Shown piece after piece: positions 1 to 7,920 of a stretch of 64,000 nt of DNA. Both the position numbers and the translations under genes were made by a program. Below the pieces are notes generated by a model, which saw only the letters and a list, made by a program, of their open reading frames with translations, did not search any database and was not told where the DNA came from. Source of the stretch: Planctomycetaceae bacterium (GTDB lineage: Bacteria; Planctomycetota; Phycisphaerae; Sedimentisphaerales; UBA12454); contig JAJFVK010000003.1 in the NCBI GenBank assembly GCA_021371795.1, forward strand, positions 1 through 64,000. The letters run 5' to 3'. The first letter of the stretch is position 1. Every line of letters starts with the position of its first letter.

Positions 1-440
1 CTTGTGCTTTGGCCGCATAAAACGCTCCGTATTTTGCAAGGTAATTGATAAATACAAGTATTATCCTGAATTTAGCGCGAGTATTTTATTTTGCAAGTCC
101 TTATTTGTAAAAATGTTAAATTATTTTTCAGGGACGACTAATATAGTGGTGTTTAAAAATGCGCAAGTGGCTTTTTCAGTTTGCTGCATATTTTGCTTTT
201 TTTATACGATTTCATGTTGTTTTACTACTGATTTACTTTTGTTTGGTGTAAATTCGTGTTGTTCAGTGTTGATTTTTTTTCGAACTTGCGCGAATCAATT
301 TTAAAGTGCGCGAAATACTAAGTAAATTCTTGCGCACAAATTACAAATCGGAGCTTTTTAAAGATTTTTTACTTCAATTAGGCGCAATTCAGATTTTTTT
401 GCAGTGTTTTTTGAACTGAAAAACGTGTCCACAATCAATA
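1..440. other. T-rich intergenic DNA, no convincing gene
   Basis: I see no supportable gene here. The plus strand is rich in T-runs (for example 197-203 and 273-280), so the minus strand is A-rich. A weak reading frame on the plus strand has no ribosome site and a Cys/Phe-rich translation typical of noncoding T-rich DNA. On the minus strand, 219-240 resembles a 24-nt stretch at 2842-2865 on the plus strand upstream of the dockerin-like gene. This could be an upstream leader of a minus-strand gene lying left of the window, but that is inference. Confidence 0.5.
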
Positions 441-470
441 AAAAACCCCGCCTGTTATGACGGGGTTTTG
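441..470 (-). terminator. Rho-independent terminator of pckG
   Basis: A 9-bp inverted repeat (AAAACCCCG at 442-450 with CGGGGTTTT at 461-469) sits about 45 nt beyond the pckG stop. Read on the minus strand, the GC-rich stem is followed by a run of six T, the classic intrinsic terminator form. Confidence 0.85.
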
Positions 471-490
471 AATAATTTTCTATCAAATTT

Positions 491-513
491 TCTTCGTGTC
501 TTCGTGGTGAAAA
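491..513 (+). repeat. CTTCGTG-type dispersed repeat
   Basis: Two CTTCGTG units with an 8-nt period end in GTGGTGAAAA. The repeat touches the stop codon of pckG and lies between the gene and its terminator. A related copy is at 5374-5405. Confidence 0.7.
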
Positions 514-514
514 T

Positions 515-2404
515 TTACTTTTGTTCCGGCAAATCGAACGGCGAAACGAACTCGCCGAATTTTTTGCCTGCTTCTTCGAGACGTTTTTTCTGCTCTGCCA
601 AAACTTTGAAAACTTCAGCAGGTGATTCAGCGACGTTTGCCTTATGATACGCAACGACTCTGTCAATCTTCTCAAGATTTTCTTTAATGCGAATCGTAAA
701 CTGACTTACGTAATCTGCCTGCGTATAATCTTTCTTCAAAACGTCTTTGAATAATTTATGTAAATCTTCATAGCACGGAATCAAACCGGTTGGTGCGACT
801 CTGCATCCTGCTTCGCCGTGCACGCGGAGTTCCATCCATTTCACCCAGACGTGTTTATCGCGAACGCCGTTGCAGAATTTGCCGTCTTTATCGCGGAGGA
901 AATAGTTCACGCCGAACACCAATGGCGGGTTCCTGAATTTCTTGCCGAACTCGAGATTGTTCTTCACATATTTGCCCAGTGAGATCGCGACGAAATCCTG
1001 AATGCTCATCAGGTTAATTTCCGGCACGCCTTCTTTGCCGATGGTTGCGAAAGTAGTTTCAGTTTCGAGCGAAGCGCCGTAAGACACAATGCCGTGTTCC
1101 CAACTGAATCCCTGCTGGCACGGAACGTAAGATTTCGGGTCGCGTCCGCCGTACATCAGGCCGGCAAGTTCAACGCCTTTTGGATTATCCAATTCCGGGT
1201 CGCAGTTTTTCAACGCCGACAGCGTAACCGCATAGCGTGCGTTTTTGTGTGCACAAGGTATTTCAACGCCTTTTGCGTCTTTCCTGCCTTTTGTCCATTG
1301 GCCGGAAAAGTTTTCGCCGTCAGCCGGAACATCGATACCCATACCGAGCCAATACGGCCTGCCGTCTTTTACAAGCACGTTGGAGAAAATAACTTCGCCT
1401 TCTTTCGTCAGCACATCCCAAATCGCCGGGTCGTCTTTTGCCGTAACGTTTTGGATAATGCCGAAGATACCTGCTTCAGCGTTGACAGCCATACATTTGC
1501 CGTTGACTTCGCGGAAGTATGCGATGTCGTCGCCGACGATTGTTTCGCCCGGCAGCATCGCGGTCGAAGTTTTGCCGCAAGCGCTCGGAAACGCGCCGGC
1601 CAGATAAGTCTTTCTGCCGCCCTTGCCGAAAACGCCTGAAAGGAACATATGCTCTGCCAGCCAGCCTTCACGGTCAGCTTTGCGGATAGTCAATCGCAGT
1701 GCTAATTTCTTCAAACCTACGGTATTGCCCGCATATTGCGTATTCACAGCGTAAACGGTATCAGTTGTGTAATCTATATATATGCGTTTTTTGTCAACTT
1801 CAGAGCTGGTCATTCTCTTGTCCATTTTACCGCTCGAGTGCAGTGTCGCGAAAAATTCCGCTTTTTTGCCAAGGCGTTTGAACTCTTCATAGCCGCGGCG
1901 ATACAGCAAATCCAAACTGTGCGAAACATAGAATGAATCGGTGCATTCGACGCAGGGAATGCTGAAAACGGAGTTATTCGGTCCCAACGTCATAAAGCGA
2001 ACGACCATCGTTCTGCCCTGCATTGAGCCTGCCATCAGGCCTTTAACTTCCGTCAAACCGGCGTCCCTGTCCATCTGATTAAGGGCGGTGCTCAAAGTCT
2101 GACCGGCCGGAACCATATATTTAGTAACTTCGCGGTCGCGTCCCTGGTCTTGCTCGCCGTCAAAGTGGAGAGTGTGTCCCTTAATGTTCAAAGTCTTTTC
2201 TTCGCCGGTAGTTATGGCATGCTTACGCGTATAATCAACGTCGGCAGGAGAATCTGAAGAGACGAAAACCTTGGCCGGCTTTGTCAGTTCGATGGATTCG
2301 GCGACAAACTGGAATAATTTGTCGTTATTCAGTGCCGACAATTTCTCGAAATTTTCTTTGTCTAACTGTTGTTTGAGGTACTGTTGGGCGTCCGCTATAG
2401 TCAT
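515..2404 (-). CDS. pckG: Phosphoenolpyruvate carboxykinase (GTP)
   Basis: This 629-residue protein is a GTP-dependent PEP carboxykinase, which converts oxaloacetate plus GTP to PEP, CO2 and GDP in the cytoplasm at the gluconeogenesis/TCA branch point. The P-loop AGAFPSACGKTSTAM lies near residues 270-285. It is followed by the metal-binding kinase-2 segment VGDDIAYFREVNG and then NAEAGIFG. Substrate-loop segments such as RDPKSYVPCQQGF and KWMELRVHGEAG are also present. Length fits the GTP family (about 600-630) rather than the ATP family (about 530). The start ATG has an AAAGGA ribosome site about 9 nt upstream. It is monocistronic with its own terminator, and its promoter side faces an intrinsically curved A-tract region. 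Confidence 0.95.
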   Translation of the reverse strand: MTIADAQQYLKQQLDKENFEKLSALNNDKLFQFVAESIELTKPAKVFVSSDSPADVDYTRKHAITTGEEKTLNIKGHTLHFDGEQDQGRDREVTKYMVPAGQTLSTALNQMDRDAGLTEVKGLMAGSMQGRTMVVRFMTLGPNNSVFSIPCVECTDSFYVSHSLDLLYRRGYEEFKRLGKKAEFFATLHSSGKMDKRMTSSEVDKKRIYIDYTTDTVYAVNTQYAGNTVGLKKLALRLTIRKADREGWLAEHMFLSGVFGKGGRKTYLAGAFPSACGKTSTAMLPGETIVGDDIAYFREVNGKCMAVNAEAGIFGIIQNVTAKDDPAIWDVLTKEGEVIFSNVLVKDGRPYWLGMGIDVPADGENFSGQWTKGRKDAKGVEIPCAHKNARYAVTLSALKNCDPELDNPKGVELAGLMYGGRDPKSYVPCQQGFSWEHGIVSYGASLETETTFATIGKEGVPEINLMSIQDFVAISLGKYVKNNLEFGKKFRNPPLVFGVNYFLRDKDGKFCNGVRDKHVWVKWMELRVHGEAGCRVAPTGLIPCYEDLHKLFKDVLKKDYTQADYVSQFTIRIKENLEKIDRVVAYHKANVAESPAEVFKVLAEQKKRLEEAGKKFGEFVSPFDLPEQK

Positions 2405-2569
2405 AGCAAATCCGTCCTTTCGTTAAAAAAAATGGGTTTTATAGACATATCCCCGCACAAACGAGGATTAAAAAGTATAAATCGGGCTTTAAATTCAGTC
2501 CGGTTGGTTTTTTAAGAATGCGCAAAAAAACCGATGGATAATAGAAATTTAAACACAAAATGTCAACCT

Positions 2570-2890
2570 TAATCGCAAAAAAGCGCAAGAAATTTTTTAA
2601 AAAAACGCAAAAAACACGCCTAAAAGCCGGCAAAACAGTGTAAAACATCGCCAAAAACACAAAAAAAGTAAAAAAAATAGGGAAATTAGCGTCTAAAACA
2701 TAGTGAAAACGGTTCAAAACATCGCGGCAGCAACCTGGACGTAACTAAAAAACGGTAAAATAATCTGAATTTACGTGGAAAAAAGTAAAAACGACAAAAA
2801 TCAGCATAAAAATCAAGACTTTTATCGGACAAAATGCAAAAAAAAGTAAAAATCAGTAGCAAAATCGTAATAATTATCGGAACAAGTTGT
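2570..2890 (+). promoter_or_regulatory. Phased A-tract (curved DNA) region
   Basis: The intergenic region between pckG and the divergent dockerin-like gene carries a ladder of A-runs on the plus strand. Between 2599 and 2719 twelve A-tracts start at 2599, 2609, 2622, 2632, 2642, 2653, 2661, 2670, 2683, 2695, 2706 and 2716. The mean spacing is about 10.6 bp, matching the DNA helical repeat. A second, looser set runs from 2779 to 2864. Phased A-tracts are known to bend DNA. Which flanking promoter this serves, if any, is unknown. Confidence 0.7.
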
Positions 2891-2974
2891 GGATATAAAA
2901 AAGCGTGTTATTAATGCTGGAAATGCGGTTTTTTTTCAAGTTTTTCCTTGATTTTTATTACGGGAAATGCTAAC

Positions 2975-3275
2975 ATAGTCTTACGTTCACGTACTGCAAA
3001 AGGTGTAACGCATAAACGAAACTTTATTTTTTGCCCACAGGGCGAAAGGGGGTGTCGGAAAAAGGAAACGAGAACATTCAGATTCGCCTTCCGAATCTGA
3101 AGCGAGATGAATAACTTTGCTTGTTCGATTTCTTTTTCAGGCAAAAGGGTGGTCGAGACGGAATTAAAAGGGCCGTCTTGAAAGGAAGGGAACTTAAAAG
3201 AAATCAAAACCGTGCCGAGCAGGCTCCTAAACCAAAGCCGAGACGGCGTAATGAATGTAAGAAAAAAAAGAAAGA
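2975..3275 (+). other. Hairpin-rich leader upstream of the dockerin-like gene
   Basis: No protein gene is supported here. The DNA can form a perfect 10-bp hairpin (TTCAGATTCG 3077-3086, loop CCTTC, arm 3092-3101), an 8-bp hairpin with one G-U pair (3154-3161 with 3173-3180), a GCCC/GGGC stem near 3032-3042, and GCCG-AGA-CGGC at 3237-3247. None has a T-tail, so these are not terminators. The set looks like a structured 5' leader or a small RNA, but I do not recognise a known riboswitch class. Confidence 0.35.
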
Positions 3276-3299
3276 TTGTTTTATTTTGAGAGGTATGAA

Positions 3300-4226
3300 A
3301 TGAAGAAGCTGATTTTAGTATTAGCGATTTTATTAGTAGCTTCACCAGTTTGGGCTGTGTTGGATGTCAACATCGTTAAGGTTGATAGTGACACAGTTGC
3401 GATTACTTACACAGGCGCAGATGTTAACCTGCCAAGAGCGTTCGCTCTGACTGTTACTATTAATGGCACTGGTACATTCACAGCCACGTCGCTTAACAAT
3501 TTCAAAACTGGCGAAAGCACAGCATCAAGTCGTGGCTTTGGTATTTATCCGGCAAGTATTACAATTGACAGTGCAGGCGTTGTTAGCAATTACGGTACAC
3601 CGTTAGCTGACCCATGTTCAGTTGGTACAACTGACCAGATTCTGCCAAGCCAGAGCATCGTGCTTGAATTCGGTTCACTGTACTATGGCGATGTAAATGC
3701 TCCTGCTGCAAGCGGAACACTTTGCACGTTAGATTTCACAAAAGGTACAGCTACACAGATTACTTTAGGCACAGAGGCAGTATATCGCGGCGGTATCGTT
3801 CTTGAAAACGGCGACCAGACTACTGACACTTTCACCTATGTTATTCCAGTCGATGAATGCTTGAGCAGTTCTGCTACTGAATATGCGAAATGGGTTGAGT
3901 ACGGCAAGCCAGCTTGCTGGTGCTTTAGAAAGAATTGCCGTGGTGATGCTGATGGCCAGAAGACATTCCTTAAACCTGTTATGAGTTCAGATTTGACTAT
4001 TTTTAAGGGTGCTTACAATAAATCAAAAGCAGATGTAAAAGCACTCGTAGTTAGTGGAATGCCGGGTATCTGTGCAGATTTTGATCGTGCTGATACTTTC
4101 CTCAAACCTGTTATGAGTTCGGATCTGACTATATTCAAGGCATATTATAATGATGCCGACAATACAGTCCCAGAATGCGATCAGGCTCCTGTGACGACCG
4201 GACCATATAATTTCTGGACAAATTAG
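3300..4226 (+). CDS. Secreted protein with C-terminal dockerin-like repeats
   Basis: This 308-residue protein starts with a clear signal peptide (MKKLILVLAILLVASPVWA). The ATG at 3300 is chosen over one 24 nt upstream because GAGAGG lies about 7 nt before it and the signal peptide begins there. Residues of about 20-190 are Thr/Val/Gly-rich beta-type sequence, possibly cohesin-like. The C-terminus has Cys-containing linkers and two acidic calcium-loop-like motifs, GDADG and ADFDRAD. Each is followed by the same 15-residue segment TFLKPVMSSDLTIFK, the pattern of the duplicated type I dockerin-like domains common in planctomycetes. It is probably exported and assembled by calcium-dependent docking. 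The partner and substrate are unknown. It lies 70 bp before a PEP-CTERM gene on the same strand. Confidence 0.8.
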   Translation: MKKLILVLAILLVASPVWAVLDVNIVKVDSDTVAITYTGADVNLPRAFALTVTINGTGTFTATSLNNFKTGESTASSRGFGIYPASITIDSAGVVSNYGTPLADPCSVGTTDQILPSQSIVLEFGSLYYGDVNAPAASGTLCTLDFTKGTATQITLGTEAVYRGGIVLENGDQTTDTFTYVIPVDECLSSSATEYAKWVEYGKPACWCFRKNCRGDADGQKTFLKPVMSSDLTIFKGAYNKSKADVKALVVSGMPGICADFDRADTFLKPVMSSDLTIFKAYYNDADNTVPECDQAPVTTGPYNFWTN

Positions 4227-4296
4227 TAGTTGGTTCAATTTTGAAAGTGAATGTGAAATGTTTAATAGTAATGTTAATCTTTAAGGAGGTTTTATA

Positions 4297-4776
4297 ATGA
4301 AGAAGTTGTTAGCTTTAGTATTAGTTTTGGGAATGGTTGCTTCAGCAAATGCTACATTAATTGCAGAGCTGACAGGTGGCAATAGTGTTGGTTCAGGTAC
4401 AATAACTCTGAATGCATCTCCTGTTGCAGGACAACCAGATCTTTACTATGTTGTTACTATACAGGGTTCAGCGATTCTAACATCAAGTCTTGGTGCCAAT
4501 GCGCCAACAGACGCAGTATTTATTGGCAAAATGTCAGATATGGGTGTTGCTGGGGTGTATGGTGAAGGTGACATTTATGGTATGACTTCATATACAAGCA
4601 CATACCCGGCTGGAGCTTGGATCACTGTACACTATACGGGTGCAGTTGCAGGTGATGTGATCACTGCTTATGAGTCAGATGGTGGAAGCTTTACTGTGCT
4701 GGATCAGATTGTTATTCCAGAACCAGCGACAATGGCATTACTTGCTCTGGGCGGATTACTGTTCAGAAAGAAATAA
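4297..4776 (+). CDS. PEP-CTERM sorted exported protein, copy 1
   Basis: This 159-residue exported protein has a signal peptide (MKKLLALVLVLGMVASANA) and a C-terminal PEP-CTERM tag: IPEPATM, a short hydrophobic helix (ALLALGGLLF) and a basic RKK end. Such tags are recognised by an exosortase and linked to surface or extracellular polysaccharide. No exosortase is in the window. The body is Gly/Ser/Thr-rich with no catalytic motif that I can see. A strong ribosome site (AAGGAGG) precedes the ATG. A terminator follows, so the gene ends its own unit. It is a close paralogue of 5638-6123; the two align almost without gaps. Confidence 0.85.
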   Translation: MKKLLALVLVLGMVASANATLIAELTGGNSVGSGTITLNASPVAGQPDLYYVVTIQGSAILTSSLGANAPTDAVFIGKMSDMGVAGVYGEGDIYGMTSYTSTYPAGAWITVHYTGAVAGDVITAYESDGGSFTVLDQIVIPEPATMALLALGGLLFRKK

Positions 4777-4797
4777 GCTATTGAAGGCTTAGATTTT

Positions 4798-4828
4798 AAA
4801 AGGGCTGGCTAAACCAGCCCTTTTTTTG
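4798..4828 (+). terminator. Intrinsic terminator after PEP-CTERM copy 1
   Basis: An 11-bp stem (AAAAGGGCTGG with CCAGCCCTTTT) and a 5-nt loop CTAAA run directly into T's, 22 nt after the stop codon. Confidence 0.9.
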
Positions 4829-5065
4829 TGTTCACCACGGACTCTCACCACAGAGACGCAGAGAAAATAGAGATGTCCGATAATATTGGTGGAATCAGGG
4901 TATAGGGTGTAGGGTAGAGGGTATAGAACGCGGGCAAAATCCGAAATCCTAATATCTAAATCCTAAACAAATTCAAATTACCAAAATTCAAATGAACAAA
5001 AAATAACGTAACTAATCCCTTGTAAAACAAGGTCTTATAATGTATAGTTTTTTTAATTAAATTAG

Positions 5066-5097
5066 CTCTGTGTCCTCTGTGCACTCTGTGGCTAAAA
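5066..5097 (+). repeat. CTCTGTG dispersed repeat, forward
   Basis: Three CTCTGTG units with a 9-nt period, then GCTAAAA. The identical three-unit core recurs at 5460-5490, a variant at 7877-7920, and inverted copies at 5324-5360 and 21914-21949. Confidence 0.8.
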
Positions 5098-5323
5098 ATA
5101 ATTTTATTTTTCTCTTGCAATCCTTTCCCTCATCGGGTATAATTCCATAATCAAGTTGGCGGTAGGCTTAACATCTACAGTCGATTATCACATTTTGGGG
5201 TTCGAGAGAAGTTATTGCAGTTCGTTTACCACGAAGAAAATGAAGAATTAGTTTTGTTGTTTTTACTTCATAGCTCTGTGGTGAAGAACGAACGGTAATT
5301 GCTCTTTCGAAAATTCATCACTA

Positions 5324-5360
5324 TTTTAGCCACAGAGAACACAGAGTTCACAGAGATTTT
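5324..5360 (-). repeat. CTCTGTG dispersed repeat, inverted
   Basis: This reads TTTTAGCCACAGAG on the plus strand, followed by two further CACAGAG units. It is the same element as 5066-5097 in opposite orientation. Confidence 0.8.
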
Positions 5361-5373
5361 GTATAAAAATAAC

Positions 5374-5405
5374 CTTCGTGATCTTCGTTTCTTCGTGGTG
5401 AAAAA
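5374..5405 (+). repeat. CTTCGTG dispersed repeat
   Basis: Three degenerate CTTCGTG units end in GTGGTGAAAAA. It is the same family as 491-513 and lies directly beside an inverted CTCTGTG copy. Confidence 0.65.
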
Positions 5406-5459
5406 CGCCGCAAAGGCGCAAAGACACTAATTTTTTAACTTTAGTTTTACTATCCATTT

Positions 5460-5490
5460 CTCTGTGTCCTCTGTGCACTCTGTGGCTGAA
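5460..5490 (+). repeat. CTCTGTG dispersed repeat, forward
   Basis: Three CTCTGTG units with a 9-nt period end in GGCTGAA. Nearly identical to 5066-5097. Confidence 0.8.
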
Positions 5491-5637
5491 CATCGGCTTT
5501 AAAACGCGTATCGTTTAATTTAGTTAACCATAGTTAACCACGAAGGCACGAAGATGTATTTGTTATATATCTCTATGTGTCGCAGTGGCAGGAAAAAGTA
5601 AATTTTTTTAACACTCTATTTTTTAGGAGATCGAACA

Positions 5638-6123
5638 ATGAAAAAAATGTTGGTTTTAGTTTTAGTTCTGGGTTTGGCATCGTTGTCAAATGCTGCATTG
5701 GTTGCAAATCTGACAGGTAACAATAATGTTGGTTCAGGTACAGTAACTCTAAATGCATCTCCTGCCGCAGGACAAGCAGACCTTTACTATGTTATTACTA
5801 TACAGGGTTCAGCTATTCTGACATCAAGTCTTGGTGCTAGTGCTCCAACTGATGCAGTATTAGTTGGCAAAATGTCAGATATGGGCGTTGCTGGACTTTA
5901 CGGTGAAGGCGATATTTACGGTATGACTTCATATACAAGCACTTACCCAACTGGAGCTTGGATTAATGTATCATACGCTGGCGCAGTTGCAGGTGATTTG
6001 ATTACTGCTTATGAATCAGATGGTGGAACTTATACTGTCCTTGATCAGATTACAATCGTTCCAGAGCCAATTACAATGGCATTACTTGGTCTTGGCGGAC
6101 TTTTCATTCGCAGACGTAAATAA
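5638..6123 (+). CDS. PEP-CTERM sorted exported protein, copy 2
   Basis: This 161-residue paralogue of 4297-4776 has a signal peptide (MKKMLVLVLVLGLASLSNA), the same Gly/Ser-rich body (for example ILTSSLGA, DMGVAG, GEGDIYGMTSYTSTYP) and a C-terminal tag VPEPITMALLGLGG ending in FIRRRK. The tag predicts exosortase processing at the cell surface. A TAGGAGATC ribosome site precedes the ATG. It has its own terminator. The near-collinear alignment with copy 1 points to a recent tandem duplication; substitutions are mostly conservative, so both copies seem to be maintained. Function is unknown. Confidence 0.85.
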   Translation: MKKMLVLVLVLGLASLSNAALVANLTGNNNVGSGTVTLNASPAAGQADLYYVITIQGSAILTSSLGASAPTDAVLVGKMSDMGVAGLYGEGDIYGMTSYTSTYPTGAWINVSYAGAVAGDLITAYESDGGTYTVLDQITIVPEPITMALLGLGGLFIRRRK

Positions 6124-6145
6124 TCAAAGCTTACAAGTGATTAGC

Positions 6146-6178
6146 AAAAACCCTGACATTAATGTCAGGGTTTTTTTT
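6146..6178 (+). terminator. Intrinsic terminator after PEP-CTERM copy 2
   Basis: The perfect palindrome CCCTGACATTAATGTCAGGG (6151-6170), extended by flanking A's and T's, ends in eight T's 22 nt after the stop. Confidence 0.92.
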
Positions 6179-6255
6179 ATGGTTGCGATTTTACAAAAAA
6201 AAAGTAGAATACGAAAGTAGTTTAAGTAATATTTTTCATTTTTGAAGGAAAAATA

Positions 6256-6894
6256 ATGAAAAAGGTATTTTTATTTTCTACAATTATTTGTTTCATAGCC
6301 ATAATCACAGGTTGTCAGGATTTTGCTAAAAAAGTAAAGCCAACTGATTCTAAAATTACATCAGATAATAATTTTCCACAAATTATGATTGGGGTGTGGG
6401 AAGCTCAAAAAGGAAAAGTAAGATGGGGCATTAAATTTGAACGAGATGGCTCAATAAAAAAAATTAACCATTTTTTGGCGGGGAAAGTTGATTTAGATGA
6501 AGGTGGGAAAACACTTAGTGGTTCAGACCCAAATACTTATGCTGCATTTGTAATGGGGCCTTGTACATCAGAATATGATAAGGATGCAAAAAGCCTAAAT
6601 GTGAAAATTGTCTTAGATTTTTATGAAATGAAATTGCCGAATGGGAATCTTAGAGGACGGATAGAAGATAGTATATCAGGTCATGTTTCAGAAGATGGTA
6701 CAATATGGAAAGCCGAATGGAGAAGTTATGGTTGGTTGGAAGATGCAGTTCCGCCAGATATAAATGAAATCAACGCAAATCCGGAGAAACTTACTTTTTA
6801 TAAAATTGATCCAACTAAATTAGATGATAAAAACAATAAAGCTCATCGAATAGAAGAAAGCAATGAGGTAAGGATTCATTTTGGTCCTTATTGA
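6256..6894 (+). CDS. Predicted lipoprotein, unknown function
   Basis: This 212-residue protein has a lipoprotein signal (MKKVFLFSTIICFIAIITGC), with ITGC as the lipobox and Cys20 as the acylated residue. The mature part reads like a small beta-rich domain: GVWEAQKGKVRWGIKFERDG, a GHVSEDGTIWKAEW strand pair, then PPDINEINANPEKLTFYKID. The repeated 'DG-x-IWKA' style suggests an extracytoplasmic ligand-binding or lipocalin-like fold, but I recognise no family. A GAAGGA ribosome site precedes the ATG. A frameshifted partial copy of its C-terminal third follows directly downstream. Confidence 0.75.
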   Translation: MKKVFLFSTIICFIAIITGCQDFAKKVKPTDSKITSDNNFPQIMIGVWEAQKGKVRWGIKFERDGSIKKINHFLAGKVDLDEGGKTLSGSDPNTYAAFVMGPCTSEYDKDAKSLNVKIVLDFYEMKLPNGNLRGRIEDSISGHVSEDGTIWKAEWRSYGWLEDAVPPDINEINANPEKLTFYKIDPTKLDDKNNKAHRIEESNEVRIHFGPY

Positions 6895-6930
6895 GGAGAG
6901 TCTGTTAGGGGACAAGACGTAAGTACACAA

Positions 6931-7127
6931 GGCGAAATTGTCTAAAGACGGCAAAATATGGAAAGCGGACTGGTTTAGCTATAATTATATCGAGGGGGGC
7001 AATTCCGCCGGATGTGAACGCAATAAACGCAAATCCGGAAAAACTTACTTTTTATAAAATCGACCCGACGAAGATAGCTCCGGAGGGCAATGAGCCAAAT
7101 ACCCCGGCGGTTCCTCATAGCCATTAA
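6931..7127 (+). pseudogene. Frameshifted relic copy of the lipoprotein 3' end
   Basis: Translation gives LSKDGKIWKADWFSYNYIEG and, after a one-base shift, AIPPDVNAINANPEKLTFYK, then IDPTKIAPEGNEPNTPAVPH and a stop at 7125-7127. This matches the upstream lipoprotein C-terminus (SEDGTIWKAEW, PPDINEINANPEKLTFYKID) closely. The frame change falls in the G6 run at 6994-6999, consistent with one inserted G. No start codon or N-terminal half is present. It is a degraded tandem duplicate, or the tail of a gene whose 5' part was lost. Confidence 0.8.
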
Positions 7128-7775
7128 TAGGGTATAGGGGGCAGTTAAGAGTGGATAGTGGATTTCAATTTAAAATTTAATGATTTAACGATTTAAAATT
7201 TACGGATTTAAGATAAGACTTCAGATTTCAGGCATCAGATTTCAGATTTCAGACTATAATCAGTCCCATGGGTATCCAAATTGAAGAATGTCGATTGAAG
7301 ATTGAAGAATGAGACGGATTTAAGATTTAACGATTTACAGATTTAAAATTGACGAGGCAGCCCAAAAGTGTGCAAATTGATGATCAGATCATCAGAAATC
7401 GTGGTGTTGTTTTCTGTCCCCTATCCCCTAAACCCTTTTTCACTACTGAAAACGGCAAAAAAATTGATTTTGTCCGATAAAGACTAAAGTTATTATGCTG
7501 TAATGGCCGAAAAACCAGATATGGGACTATGTGAAAATAGTCGATAGCCATTAGTCAGTAGTCATTAGTTGCGGAATCCCGACAGGGTCGGGATGGCTGT
7601 TTTAGTATTTTAAATTTAAGATTTAAGATTGAAAATTGAAGATAGGCCACGCCAACGAACGCTGATTTGAGATTTTAGGACGTTTTTAGCGGCAGTCTTG
7701 AGTTTAAGATTGAAAATTTAATATTTTGAGTATATAAATTAGCTTAATAGCTGTTTTTAATATTAGTAGTGCGGT

Positions 7776-7862
7776 TTTGACACGGATTGCACGGACTGTG
7801 AGACACGGATTGACACTGTTAAACTTGTTTTAGACACGGATTAACACGGATTTACACTGTAA
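7776..7862 (+). repeat. ACACGGATTA 10-nt-period repeat
   Basis: Several copies of an ACACGGATT(A/G) unit with a 10-nt period are interspersed with 'cactgttaaac'. The same family, in reverse orientation, occurs at 21301-21357, where it is inside a coding sequence. Confidence 0.7.
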
Positions 7863-7876
7863 GTAAAACTAAAAAT

Positions 7877-7920
7877 CTCTGTGTCCTCTGTGTTCTCTGT
7901 GGCTGAAAACTCTGTGGCTA
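7877..7920 (+). repeat. CTCTGTG dispersed repeat with extra unit
   Basis: Three CTCTGTG units, then GGCTGAAAA, then a fourth CTCTGTGGCTAA. It ends about 20 nt before the ParA-fusion start codon. It is open in the ParA frame, but encoded residues such as SVAENSVANV are a by-product of the repeat. Confidence 0.8.

Larger units (their letters stand above)
4830..5637. repeat. Repeat-filled spacer between PEP-CTERM paralogues
   Basis: There is no gene here. The spacer contains a 'tagggtatagggtgtaggg' type stretch (about 4904-4935), three CTCTGTG repeats in both orientations (5066-5097, 5324-5360, 5460-5490), CTTCGTG repeats (5374-5405 and a partial inverted copy near 5225-5245), and a short 'accacgaaggcacgaag' copy near 5536-5552. 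It appears to have accumulated mobile or slippage-derived intergenic repeats after the PEP-CTERM gene duplicated. Confidence 0.65.

Noticed and set aside
2-304. Open frame of 100 codons on the plus strand
   Set aside because: No ribosome site, and a Phe/Cys/Leu-rich translation of T-rich DNA with no domain. It looks like chance in a low-complexity region.
1094-1639. Long plus-strand frame inside pckG
   Set aside because: It is antisense to a strongly conserved gene. The codon pattern is that of the shadow strand.
2911-3345. Open frame of 144 codons on the minus strand over the structured leader
   Set aside because: It overlaps the start of the dockerin-like gene on the other strand, has no family features, and arises from A-rich and hairpin DNA.
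4907-4935. 'tagggtataggg' stretch as a CRISPR or telomere-like array
   Set aside because: The units are irregular, too short and not separated by spacers. It recurs as scattered fragments near 7129 and 10962.
5066-5490. CTCTGTG copies as a CRISPR array
   Set aside because: There is no constant spacer length, the copies occur in both orientations, and there are no cas genes in the window.
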